A stretch of DNA of 5,447 nt from Acidothermaceae bacterium (GTDB lineage Bacteria; Actinomycetota; Actinomycetes; Acidothermales; Acidothermaceae), in assembly GCA_025925185.1 (NCBI GenBank), contig JAICLV010000158.1:1-5447 (forward strand). Direction: 5' to 3'. Position 1 is the first letter of the stretch; the number at the start of each line of letters is the position of its first letter. Under the pieces are notes generated by a model that had not been told where the DNA came from, did not search any database, and saw nothing but the letters and a program-made list of their open reading frames with translations. Both the position numbers and the translations under genes were made by a program. Of the stretch, positions 1-5,447 are shown one piece after another.

Positions 1-147
1 CGCCACCACACCCTGGTCCACCAAGACGACTGGCACATCCACCTGCAAGACGGCCTGCCCTGGTTCACCCCACCCCCCTGGATCGACCCCACAAGAACAC
101 CCCGACAACACAGCCGATTCAAGACCCGGCAGCTTGACGACCCGTAA
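1..147 (+). CDS. C-terminal fragment of a 13E12/DUF222-type HNH endonuclease (5' end outside window)
   Basis: Frame 1 is open from the first base to a TAA at 145-147, giving the last 48 residues of a protein that begins outside the window. The fragment starts RHHTLVHQDDW. This looks like the end of an HNH nuclease motif: the paired histidines and the His four residues later follow the usual Cys-x-x-His-His-x-x-x-His layout. Next comes a Pro-rich, Trp-containing stretch (LPWFTPPPWIDPTRTPR) typical of the C-terminus of actinobacterial 13E12 repeat proteins, which carry an N-terminal DUF222 domain and a C-terminal HNH domain. The catalytic Asn and the zinc-binding Cys residues would lie upstream and cannot be checked. 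The family is often present in many copies per actinobacterial genome, and its biological role is not settled. The gene converges on the DUF2891 gene and is unlikely to be functionally linked to the gat operon. The family call is from remembered motif pattern only. Confidence 0.8.
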   Translation, partial: RHHTLVHQDDWHIHLQDGLPWFTPPPWIDPTRTPRQHSRFKTRQLDDP

Positions 148-153
148 TGACCC

Positions 154-216
154 GGCGCCGAAACGGCGTCCGCTCCGGATTTGGCCATCCGGTGACAAGT
201 CTCGCCGGCAGGGCGA
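154..216. terminator. Cluster of three inverted repeats between convergent genes (possible bidirectional terminator)
   Basis: Three short inverted repeats are packed into the gap between the two converging stop codons. The first pairs 154-160 with 164-170 around an AAA loop (7 bp, one G-U pair). The second pairs CCGGAT at 175-180 with ATCCGG at 187-192 (6 bp, perfect). The third pairs TCGCC at 202-206 with GGCGA at 212-216 (5 bp, perfect). None is followed by a T-run on either strand, so these are not classical intrinsic terminators. U-less hairpins are often proposed to end transcripts in high-GC actinobacteria. Position between convergent genes supports this role; short GC-rich inverted repeats also arise by chance. 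Confidence 0.4.
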
Positions 217-233
217 ACAGCGCGTCGATACCC

Positions 234-1238
234 TCAGGTCAACAGCAGCACGGCATACGCGGCAAGCCAGTGTTCGACCATGTAGTCGCTTCCCGCTGCC
301 TGCGACAAGGACGCGTCGCGATGCGCCTCGATCGCCTCGCGCATCGGGCCGACCCGCGGATCGTCAGCCGGCAACGTTTCGACCAACCGTCGAAAGCACC
401 ACGCGCGACTCAGATTGAGCCCATGCAGATGGGCGATTTGGCCGTCCGACGCGTCGGTCACCCGCACCGGTCGCAACAAGGCCGACGGCTGACCGTGCTC
501 GAGCCCGGGCAAGAACCGTGCCAGCCACACGCTGAACTCCACCGGCTCGAGCAGCTGCGCCATGAGTTCGGCCTCGGTCAACGCGGGCGATAAGAAATCC
601 GAACCCGACGGCTCGTAGTGAGCGGGATACGCGGTGTCGTCCTGGAACCAACGCCGTGCCGTCGACTCGATCAGGGCGACGAGCTCGGGCGCAGCGACCC
701 TCGCATAGCCCAAAGCGCGCGAGAGCCCGAACGCCGAGTTCTGGTGCACACCGTGCCGCACCGGATACTCCGCCTTCGGCAGCCACTCTAAAAGCCGCGT
801 CACGAGCACCGACGTGAGCGGACGCATCGCGGCGGACCAACGTGCGGCGTCCGCGTCGTCCCAGGTAACGAGCTCGTGCGCGAGAGTCAACGCCCAACCC
901 CAGCCGTAGGGGCGTCCGCCCCAAGAGGGTCGTTGCACGAAGTAGTCAGCCTCACGGGCCAACGCCTCGTCGGTCAGGTGGGTGTCGAGGGCGGCCCGCG
1001 CTGAAGGGCTCAGCGAGCCGAGCGCGCCGACACGCAATAACCGCGCCAGCAGCCAGTGCATCTCGACGCACGAATGCCAGTCGAACGAGCCGTAGAAAGC
1101 AGGATGCACGTCCCGCGGCAGCGGCCGGTCGTCGGCGGCGTGCATCGTATGCCGCAGGTCGTTCGGGTAGACCTGCTCAATATTCGCGACCGCGACCTCA
1201 GCCCATCGCACCGCGTGCCGCGCCACGAGTTCGTGCAT
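234..1238 (-). CDS. DUF2891 family protein, function unknown
   Basis: This 334-residue cytoplasmic-looking protein has no signal peptide or membrane segment. I recognise it as DUF2891 from conserved blocks: HPAFYGSFDWHSCVEMHW at residues 45-62, PYGWGWALTLAHEL near 110-123, RHGVHQNSAFGLSRAL near 161-176, HYEPSGSDFLSPALTEAEL near 207-225, HLHGLNLSRAWC near 270-281, and DYMVEHWLAAYA near 318-329. The many invariant His, Trp, Asp and Glu residues suggest an enzyme or ligand-binding helical fold, but I know of no demonstrated reaction. Length and an N-terminal helix leading into YPN (24-26) fit the family, so the ATG at 1238 is accepted. It starts 9 bases after the gatB stop, in the same frame, without a clear Shine-Dalgarno, so translation is probably coupled to gatB. 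It is the last gene of the run and ends with TGA, 86 bases from the convergent HNH stop. Nothing visible explains a link to tRNA amidation. Confidence 0.85.
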   Translation of the reverse strand: MHELVARHAVRWAEVAVANIEQVYPNDLRHTMHAADDRPLPRDVHPAFYGSFDWHSCVEMHWLLARLLRVGALGSLSPSARAALDTHLTDEALAREADYFVQRPSWGGRPYGWGWALTLAHELVTWDDADAARWSAAMRPLTSVLVTRLLEWLPKAEYPVRHGVHQNSAFGLSRALGYARVAAPELVALIESTARRWFQDDTAYPAHYEPSGSDFLSPALTEAELMAQLLEPVEFSVWLARFLPGLEHGQPSALLRPVRVTDASDGQIAHLHGLNLSRAWCFRRLVETLPADDPRVGPMREAIEAHRDASLSQAAGSDYMVEHWLAAYAVLLLT

Positions 1239-1243
1239 CGCGG

Positions 1244-1255
1244 CGGGCTAGCCCG
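1244..1255. repeat. 12-bp perfect palindrome over the gatB stop codon
   Basis: CGGGCTAGCCCG reads the same on both strands and contains the gatB TAG (1250-1248). In the minus-strand mRNA it could fold as a small 4-bp CGGG/CCCG hairpin with a CUAG loop, ending five bases before the ATG of the DUF2891 gene. It therefore occupies most of the space where a ribosome binding site would be. It could affect termination, readthrough or re-initiation, or be a chance result of high GC content. Confidence 0.45.
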
Positions 1256-2735
1256 TGAGCCGTTCGAGCACCAGCTCGCGCACCCTTGCCGCGTCGGCCT
1301 TTCCCCCGGTCGCCTTCATCACGGCGCCAACCAAAGCTCCGGCCGCAGCGACCTTGCCGTCGCGCACTTTCTGCGCGACGTCGGCGTTCTCAGCGATCGC
1401 GGCGTCAACGGCCGCGCCAAGTGCCGCGTCGTCCGACACGACCTCAAGGCTGCGCGCGGCGACCACCTCGTCGGGCGAACCCTCACCAGCCAGGACGCCG
1501 TCGAGCACCTGCCGCGCGAGCTTGTCGGTCAACTTTCCGTCGTTAACCAACGCCGAGATCCGCGCGACGTCGGCGGGCGTGACCGGCAGCGACGAAACCT
1601 CGACGCCGCGCTCGTTGGCCTGCCGGGCGAGCTCGCCCATCCACCATTTGAACGCGTCGCGCGCCGACGCGCCCACGGCCACAGTCGCCTCGATCACGGA
1701 AACCGCGCCGGCGTTCAGGGCCGACTGCATGTCCAACACGCTGATGCCCCAGTCGTCACGCAACCGGCGCCGCCGCTCGAACGGCAACTCCGGCAGCGCT
1801 TCGCGTAACGACTCGACCCAGTCCGCGGCAGGCGCGATTGGCACCAGGTCGGGCTCCGGGAAATAGCGATAGTCCTCGGCCTGCTCCTTGCTGCGGCCCG
1901 AGGTGGTGGTGCCGGTGTCCTCGTGAAAATGCCTTGTTTCTTGGACGACGCGGCCGCCGGCCGACAACACGTCGGCCTGGCGTTCGATCTCCGAGCGCAC
2001 AGCGCGCTCGACCGATCGCAGCGAGTTGACGTTCTTCGTCTCAGACCGGGTGCCCCACTCGGACGCGCCGACCGGGTTGAGTGACAGGTTGACGTCGCAG
2101 CGCAGCGAGCCCTCTTCCATGCGGACGTCGGAAACCCCGAGTCCGCGAAGGGTTTCGCGCAGCTCGGTGACGTAGGCGCGCGCAACCTCGGGAGCCAACG
2201 CGCCCGTGCCCGGCACCGGCTTGGTGACGATCTCCACTAGCGGGATGCCAGCCCGGTTGTAGTCGACCAGCGAGTGCGTGGCGCCGTGAATGCGCCCGGT
2301 CGAACCGCCGACGTGCAATGACTTGCCGGTGTCTTCCTCCAGGTGCACCCGCTCGATGCCAACACGCACCACTGAGTCGCCTACCTCGACATCGAGATAC
2401 CCCTCGGTGCAAAGCGGCTCGTCGTACTGCGAAATTTGGAAGTTCTTAGGCATGTCGGGGTAGAAGTAGTTCTTGCGCGCGAACCGGCACCACCGCGCGA
2501 TCGTGCAGTGCAGCGCGAGCCCGATACGAATGGTCGATTCGATCGCGACCGCGTTCGCCACTGGCAACGATCCCGGCAGCCCGAGGCACACCGGGCACAC
2601 CTGTGTGTTCGGCTCCGCGCCAAAAGTCGTGCCGCAGCCGCAGAACATCTTCGACACGGTGCCAAGCTCGACGTGCGTCTCCAGCCCGAAGACCGGCTCG
2701 TAGTTCGCCAACGCCTCGTCATATGTGGTGCTCAC
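1248..2735 (-). CDS. gatB: Asp-tRNA(Asn)/Glu-tRNA(Gln) amidotransferase subunit B
   Basis: GatB activates the carboxyl group of Glu on Glu-tRNA(Gln), or Asp on Asp-tRNA(Asn), with ATP, so that ammonia delivered from GatA can amidate it. With the chosen start the protein is 495 residues, normal for the family. Visible landmarks are [13 protein letters not shown] at 14-26, a zinc-ribbon Cys set (C32, C34, C47, C50), [20 protein letters not shown] at 87-106, [11 protein letters not shown] at 128-138 in the cradle active site, and [11 protein letters not shown] at 158-168. The C-terminal YqeY-like tRNA-binding tail ends [15 protein letters not shown] prefer the GTG at 2735: it overlaps the gatA TGA as GTGA and has GAGGAGG at 2752-2746, ten bases upstream. 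An in-frame ATG at 2771 would add 12 residues ([12 protein letters not shown]) that do not look like family sequence and would overlap gatA by 40 bases. The stop is TAG at 1250-1248. Confidence 0.97.
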   Translation of the reverse strand: MSTTYDEALANYEPVFGLETHVELGTVSKMFCGCGTTFGAEPNTQVCPVCLGLPGSLPVANAVAIESTIRIGLALHCTIARWCRFARKNYFYPDMPKNFQISQYDEPLCTEGYLDVEVGDSVVRVGIERVHLEEDTGKSLHVGGSTGRIHGATHSLVDYNRAGIPLVEIVTKPVPGTGALAPEVARAYVTELRETLRGLGVSDVRMEEGSLRCDVNLSLNPVGASEWGTRSETKNVNSLRSVERAVRSEIERQADVLSAGGRVVQETRHFHEDTGTTTSGRSKEQAEDYRYFPEPDLVPIAPAADWVESLREALPELPFERRRRLRDDWGISVLDMQSALNAGAVSVIEATVAVGASARDAFKWWMGELARQANERGVEVSSLPVTPADVARISALVNDGKLTDKLARQVLDGVLAGEGSPDEVVAARSLEVVSDDAALGAAVDAAIAENADVAQKVRDGKVAAAGALVGAVMKATGGKADAARVRELVLERLTG

Positions 2736-4225
2736 AGCGCCGGAGCCTCCTCGATCAACGCGTGTCCCCATTGCGCGACCAGCGCCGCCTCCAAGACCGC
2801 GCCGACGCGGTACAGCCGGTCGTCGGCCAGCGCCGGAGCCATGATTTGCAGGCCCACCGGCAAGCCGTCGTCTGGAGAGAGCCCGACCGGCAGCGACATC
2901 GACGCGTTGCCGGCGAGGTTCGACGGAATCGTGTCGAGGTCGGCGAGGTACATCTTGAGCGGATCGTCCGTCCGCTCGCCGATGCGAAACGCGGTGGTCG
3001 GCGTCGACGGTGAGACGAGGACGTCGAATTTCTCGAACGCCGCCGCGAAGTCCTGGCTGATCAACGTGCGCACCTTCTGCGCCGAGCCGTAGTACGCGTC
3101 GTAGTAACCACTCGACAGCGCATATGTGCCGATCATGATGCGACGCTTCACCTCGGGCCCGAAGCCGGCCGCGCGCGTCAACGCCATGACCTCCTCGGCG
3201 CTGTGCGTGCCGTCGTCGCCGACGCGCAGCCCGTAGCGCATCGCGTCGAAGCGCGCTAGGTTGGACGACGCCTCGCTCGGCGCGATCAGGTAATACGCCG
3301 GCATCGCGTAGTCGAAGTGCGGGCAGCTGACCTCGCCCACCTCGGCGCCCAACGACGTCAGTAACGCGACCGCCTCGGAAAAGCGTTGCCGCACGCCCGC
3401 GTCGTACCCGTCGCCGTTCAATTCGCGCACGACGCCGACCCGCACGCCCGTGATGTCAGCCGTCCCCGCCGCGGTCACGACGTCCGGGACCGGCGCGTCA
3501 ATCGACGTGGAGTCGAGCGGGTCGTGACCCGCGATCGCCGCGTGCAGCAACGCGGCGTCGAAAAGATTCCGCGCGAGCGGCCCGGCTTGATCGAGGGACG
3601 ACGAAAAAGCGACGAGCCCGTAACGGGAGACGCCGCCGTAGGTCGGCTTCACACCGACGATGCCGGTGACCGCGGCCGGCTGGCGGATCGAGCCGCCGGT
3701 GTCGGTGCCGATCGCGAGGGGCGCCTCGAACGACGACACGGCCGCGCTCGAACCGCCAGAAGACCCGCCGGGGATTCTTTCGAGATCCCAGGGGTTTCTG
3801 GTGGCGCCGAACGCGGAGTTCTCAGTGGAGGAGCCCATCGCGAACTCGTCCATGTTCGTCTTGCCCAGGATGACGACGTCGGCCTCGCGCAGCTTTCGCA
3901 CGACCGTGGCGTCGTAGGGCGGCCGCCAGCCCTCGAGGATGCGCGAGCCGCAGGTGGTCGGGACGTCCTTTTGGGTCAAGACGTCTTTCAGCGCGAGCGG
4001 CACGCCGGCGAGCGGACCGAGCGTTTCGCCGCGCGACCGCTTCTCGTCAACCGCCTGAGCCGCGCGCAACGCACCCGCGCGGTCGACGTGGAGGAACGCG
4101 CGCACCTTCTCATCAACGGCCGTGATGCGGTCGAGGTGCGCGGTCGCGACCTCGACGGCGGACGCCTCCCCCGACGCGATCAGCGACGCCAGCTCGCGGG
4201 CCGACAGCCGAGTCAGCTCAGCCAT
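2732..4225 (-). CDS. gatA: Asp-tRNA(Asn)/Glu-tRNA(Gln) amidotransferase subunit A (amidase)
   Basis: GatA is the glutaminase subunit: it hydrolyses glutamine (or asparagine) and passes ammonia through a channel to GatB. The 497-residue protein is of normal length and carries the full amidase signature. The Ser-cisSer-Lys triad is visible as K80 in PLALKD, S155 in the [12 protein letters not shown] block, and the nucleophile S179 in [12 protein letters not shown]; each is one residue beyond the K79/S154/S178 of the well-studied Staphylococcus aureus enzyme. Other family blocks are [20 protein letters not shown] at 121-140, [20 protein letters not shown] shortly after the nucleophile, and [15 protein letters not shown] near the C-terminus. 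The ATG at 4225 lies 6 bases after the gatC TGA, with GAGGAG at 4240-4235 inside the last gatC codons. The gene's TGA overlaps the gatB GTG by the 4-base GTGA. No truncation or missing catalytic residue is seen. Confidence 0.98.
   Translation of the reverse strand: MAELTRLSARELASLIASGEASAVEVATAHLDRITAVDEKVRAFLHVDRAGALRAAQAVDEKRSRGETLGPLAGVPLALKDVLTQKDVPTTCGSRILEGWRPPYDATVVRKLREADVVILGKTNMDEFAMGSSTENSAFGATRNPWDLERIPGGSSGGSSAAVSSFEAPLAIGTDTGGSIRQPAAVTGIVGVKPTYGGVSRYGLVAFSSSLDQAGPLARNLFDAALLHAAIAGHDPLDSTSIDAPVPDVVTAAGTADITGVRVGVVRELNGDGYDAGVRQRFSEAVALLTSLGAEVGEVSCPHFDYAMPAYYLIAPSEASSNLARFDAMRYGLRVGDDGTHSAEEVMALTRAAGFGPEVKRRIMIGTYALSSGYYDAYYGSAQKVRTLISQDFAAAFEKFDVLVSPSTPTTAFRIGERTDDPLKMYLADLDTIPSNLAGNASMSLPVGLSPDDGLPVGLQIMAPALADDRLYRVGAVLEAALVAQWGHALIEEAPAL
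2746..2752 (-). promoter_or_regulatory. Shine-Dalgarno of gatB, inside the gatA 3' end
   Basis: On the minus strand GAGGAGG sits ten bases before the GTG at 2735, within the last gatA codons. It decides the gatB start in favour of this GTG over the upstream in-frame ATG at 2771, because it would lie inside the coding region of the longer form. Together with the GTGA overlap it points to coupled translation of GatA and GatB. Confidence 0.7.
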
Positions 4226-4231
4226 CGGCGC

Positions 4232-4528
4232 TCACTCCTCGTCCAAGATGCGGGGTACCCGGAACCGCTGTTCCTCGGACGACGGGGCGCCGGCCAGCGC
4301 CTCCTCGGGCGTGAGGCAGGGGCGCACCTCGTCAGGGCGGAAGACGTTGGTGAGCGGCACCGAGTGCGACGTCGGGGGCACGTCGGCTCCGGCGACCTCG
4401 CTCACGCGGGCCACCGCGCTGATGATGACGTCGAGCTGGCCGGCGAGCTGGTCGAGCTCGTCGTCGCTCAGCGCGAGGCGCGACAGGTGGGCGAGGTGAG
4501 CCGCTTCGGCGCGGGTGATGGACGGCAT
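4232..4528 (-). CDS. gatC: Asp-tRNA(Asn)/Glu-tRNA(Gln) amidotransferase subunit C
   Basis: GatC is the small non-catalytic subunit that wraps around the GatA-GatB interface and stabilises GatA. The 98-residue length is typical. The sequence has the expected layout: an N-terminal [20 protein letters not shown] segment (residues 4-23), an amphipathic helix rich in hydrophobics ([16 protein letters not shown]), a Pro-rich linker with the [17 protein letters not shown] block, and a C-terminal [10 protein letters not shown] tail that contacts GatA. The ATG at 4528 gives the standard N-terminus. There is no strong Shine-Dalgarno before it (only GATGAG at 4537-4532), and a TAAGAT -10-like box lies six bases upstream, so the message may start at the ATG itself. 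It is the first gene of the gatC-gatA-gatB run, 34 bases after the diguanylate cyclase stop and 6 bases before gatA. Confidence 0.97.
   Translation of the reverse strand: MPSITRAEAAHLAHLSRLALSDDELDQLAGQLDVIISAVARVSEVAGADVPPTSHSVPLTNVFRPDEVRPCLTPEEALAGAPSSEEQRFRVPRILDEE
4235..4240 (-). promoter_or_regulatory. Shine-Dalgarno of gatA, inside the gatC 3' end
   Basis: GAGGAG on the minus strand is formed by the final two Glu codons of gatC and lies nine bases before the gatA ATG at 4225. This embedding supports coupled synthesis of GatC and GatA, which need each other for stability in the complex. Confidence 0.7.
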
Positions 4529-4534
4529 TTGCTC

Positions 4535-4540
4535 ATCTTA
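4535..4540 (-). promoter_or_regulatory. Putative -10 box (TAAGAT) for a leaderless gatCAB transcript
   Basis: In an otherwise GC-rich region, the minus strand reads TTTTAAGATGAGCAA just before the gatC ATG. TAAGAT fits the actinobacterial TANNNT -10 consensus, and six bases separate it from the A of the ATG at 4528. That is the usual distance from -10 box to transcription start, so the mRNA could begin at the start codon. A weak -35 candidate, CTGACG at 4566-4561, is 20 bases upstream, longer than ideal. Leaderless messages are common in actinobacteria. This is a motif-and-spacing inference. Confidence 0.5.
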
Positions 4541-4577
4541 AAAGCGAGCGCTGTGGCGACCGTCAGCCGGAGCGCTC
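4540..4577 (-). terminator. Possible intrinsic terminator of the diguanylate cyclase gene
   Basis: Reading the minus strand, GAGCGCT (4577-4571) is followed after 18 bases by its exact complement AGCGCTC (4552-4546), then GC and TTTT (4543-4540). The 7-bp stem starts in the last codons of the cyclase gene and spans its TGA. The loop is long, with only about 3 bp of extra pairing (GGC/GCC) inside it, and the T-run is short, so it would be weak. The T-run directly adjoins the putative gatC -10 box. Confidence 0.35.
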
Positions 4578-5447
4578 CGCACGGGGCATCGCGGCATCCA
4601 GGACGACGGAGGCGTGGTGCCGCTCCTCGTCGCGGCGAGGGTCGAACACGGCCACGCCGCATCCGCTTGACTTGGCGATGTACATGGCGCGGTCGGCGCG
4701 ACGCAGGAGGGCGTCGAAGTCGAAGCCGTGTGTCGGGCCGACGGCCACGCCGAGGCTGGCCGCGACCACGATCGACCGGCCGTCGATCTCGCAGGTGCCG
4801 TTGACCCGATCCAGCAACCGCACGGCGGCGACCCGCGCCACCGTCGTGTCGGGCACCTCGCGGACGATCACCACGAACTCGTCACCGCCTAGACGCGCGA
4901 CCACGTCGTCCGGACGGACCGCGCCCAGCAGCCGCTCGGTGACGACCTGGAGCAACCGGTCTCCGGCGGAGTGGCCGAGCGTGTCGTTGACCTCCTTGAA
5001 CTTGTCGAGGTCGAGGACGAAGATCGCGACGCCCTCGTCGTCCTGCTTGCCGATCTCCTCGAGCGCCTTCGACCCCTCCCGGTGCAGCAACTCGCGATTG
5101 CCCAGCCCGGTCAGGGAGTCGTGCAGCGCGTCGTGCTCGCGGGCGATCGACAGCGTCGCATTGTGGTACAGCGAGACGAGCGCGGGATAGAACAGCGGCA
5201 CGAACGGCCACAGGTGCACCATCACCACGAGCACCAGCGGTGCAAGGCTGACCATCGCGACGCCGACGACGGCGAGGTGGCGCGCGTCGTCGCGCACGAT
5301 GCGCCACAACGACCACCTCTCGTGCAACGCGATGGCGACGTAGACGCTGCCGTTGTTGACGACCAGGTAGGCGAGACCGGCGAGCAGCACGGCGGTCAGC
5401 TCGACGAAGTCGATGTCGGGCTCGCGGAATGACCACGGGTTCGACAC
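4563..5447 (-). CDS. Membrane-anchored GGDEF diguanylate cyclase (N-terminus probably outside window)
   Basis: GGDEF enzymes join two GTP molecules into the second messenger c-di-GMP. In the 294 residues visible, hydrophobic stretches at about 14-41 and 58-93 look like two or three membrane helices, followed by a short linker and a complete cytoplasmic GGDEF domain at about 105-270. Conserved parts are DSLTGLGNR (110-118), metal-binding D146 in LDLDKF, N154 and D163 in the VNDTLGHSAGD block, the signature GGDEF at 187-191, and ADRAMYIAK (251-259). An RxxD inhibitory site (RPDD, 178-181) lies exactly five residues before GGDEF, so product feedback inhibition is expected. There is no EAL or HD-GYP phosphodiesterase domain; a charged tail of about 25 residues ends at the TGA. 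The first codon is GTG at the very window edge. Because the membrane part resembles the end of a longer multi-helix sensor, I infer that the gene continues upstream. The signal sensed is unknown. Confidence 0.9.
   Translation of the reverse strand: MSNPWSFREPDIDFVELTAVLLAGLAYLVVNNGSVYVAIALHERWSLWRIVRDDARHLAVVGVAMVSLAPLVLVVMVHLWPFVPLFYPALVSLYHNATLSIAREHDALHDSLTGLGNRELLHREGSKALEEIGKQDDEGVAIFVLDLDKFKEVNDTLGHSAGDRLLQVVTERLLGAVRPDDVVARLGGDEFVVIVREVPDTTVARVAAVRLLDRVNGTCEIDGRSIVVAASLGVAVGPTHGFDFDALLRRADRAMYIAKSSGCGVAVFDPRRDEERHHASVVLDAAMPRAERSG

Noticed and set aside
134..593. Overlapping plus-strand frames starting at 134 and 147 near the HNH stop
   Set aside because: Both run through the DUF2891 coding region in antisense, are Arg/Pro-rich and match nothing. 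The ATG next to the HNH stop (TAATGA) is a chance overlap.
1056..1808. Plus-strand open frame of 250 residues opposite gatB and the DUF2891 gene
   Set aside because: It spans the junction of two supported minus-strand genes, is rich in Arg and His with no recognisable domain, and looks like a codon-bias shadow.
2732..2771. Upstream ATG start for gatB at 2771
   Set aside because: It would add 12 residues unlike the family N-terminus and overlap gatA by 40 bases. The GTG at 2735 has a GAGGAGG ribosome site and the common GTGA overlap.
2436..3092. Plus-strand open frame of 218 residues across the gatA/gatB overlap
   Set aside because: It lies fully antisense to conserved GatA and GatB sequence, has no visible ribosome binding site or domain, and has shadow-type composition.
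3386..4804. A 472-residue open frame on the plus strand, antisense to gatA, gatC and the cyclase gene
   Set aside because: Its translation is Arg-rich, low in complexity and matches no family I know. Long antisense frames are expected opposite high-GC genes, and three well-recognised genes lie on the other strand.
5445..5447. GTG at the window edge as the true start of the diguanylate cyclase
   Set aside because: It cannot be supported: no upstream sequence is visible, and the membrane region looks like the last part of a longer multi-helix domain. The gene is treated as partial.
1..5447. A novel defence, mobile or CRISPR-type system
   Set aside because: There are no direct-repeat arrays, transposase or integrase genes, insertion-sequence ends or tRNA genes that I can see. 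Apart from the HNH tail and DUF2891, the genes are well-known housekeeping or signalling families.

Overview
The window is high-GC and looks actinobacterial. Codons mostly end in G or C, some genes start with GTG, genes are tightly coupled, and a 13E12/DUF222-type HNH endonuclease tail sits at the left edge. That protein family is expanded in Actinomycetota, and GatCAB is the usual route to Gln-tRNA(Gln) there. I cannot place it below phylum; a propionibacterial or nocardioid-like actinomycete would fit, but that is a guess.

Layout from left to right. Bases 1-147 (+) hold the last 48 codons of an HNH endonuclease gene. An 86-base convergent gap (148-233) follows and contains three small inverted repeats in a row. 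The rest of the window is read on the minus strand. In transcription order it holds the C-terminal part of a membrane-anchored diguanylate cyclase (5447-4563, cut by the window edge), gatC (4528-4232), gatA (4225-2732), gatB (2735-1248) and a DUF2891-family gene of unknown function (1238-234).

gatC, gatA and gatB encode the three subunits of the tRNA-dependent amidotransferase, which converts mischarged Glu-tRNA(Gln), and in many bacteria Asp-tRNA(Asn), to the correct aminoacyl-tRNA. The genes are spaced for translational coupling: 6 bases between gatC and gatA, a 4-base GTGA overlap between gatA and gatB, and 9 bases from gatB to the DUF2891 gene. Shine-Dalgarno sequences for gatA and gatB lie inside the preceding coding regions. 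The DUF2891 gene has no clear Shine-Dalgarno and probably depends on ribosomes finishing gatB. A putative promoter with a TAAGAT -10 box lies six bases before the gatC ATG, which suggests a leaderless gatCAB-DUF2891 transcript. It overlaps a possible terminator of the cyclase gene.

I do not see a mobile element, CRISPR array, RNA gene or defence system. This is mostly an ordinary housekeeping region. The points worth a second look are the junctions (the gatB stop/DUF2891 start and the cyclase/gatC boundary) and the uncharacterised DUF2891 protein tied to an essential operon.
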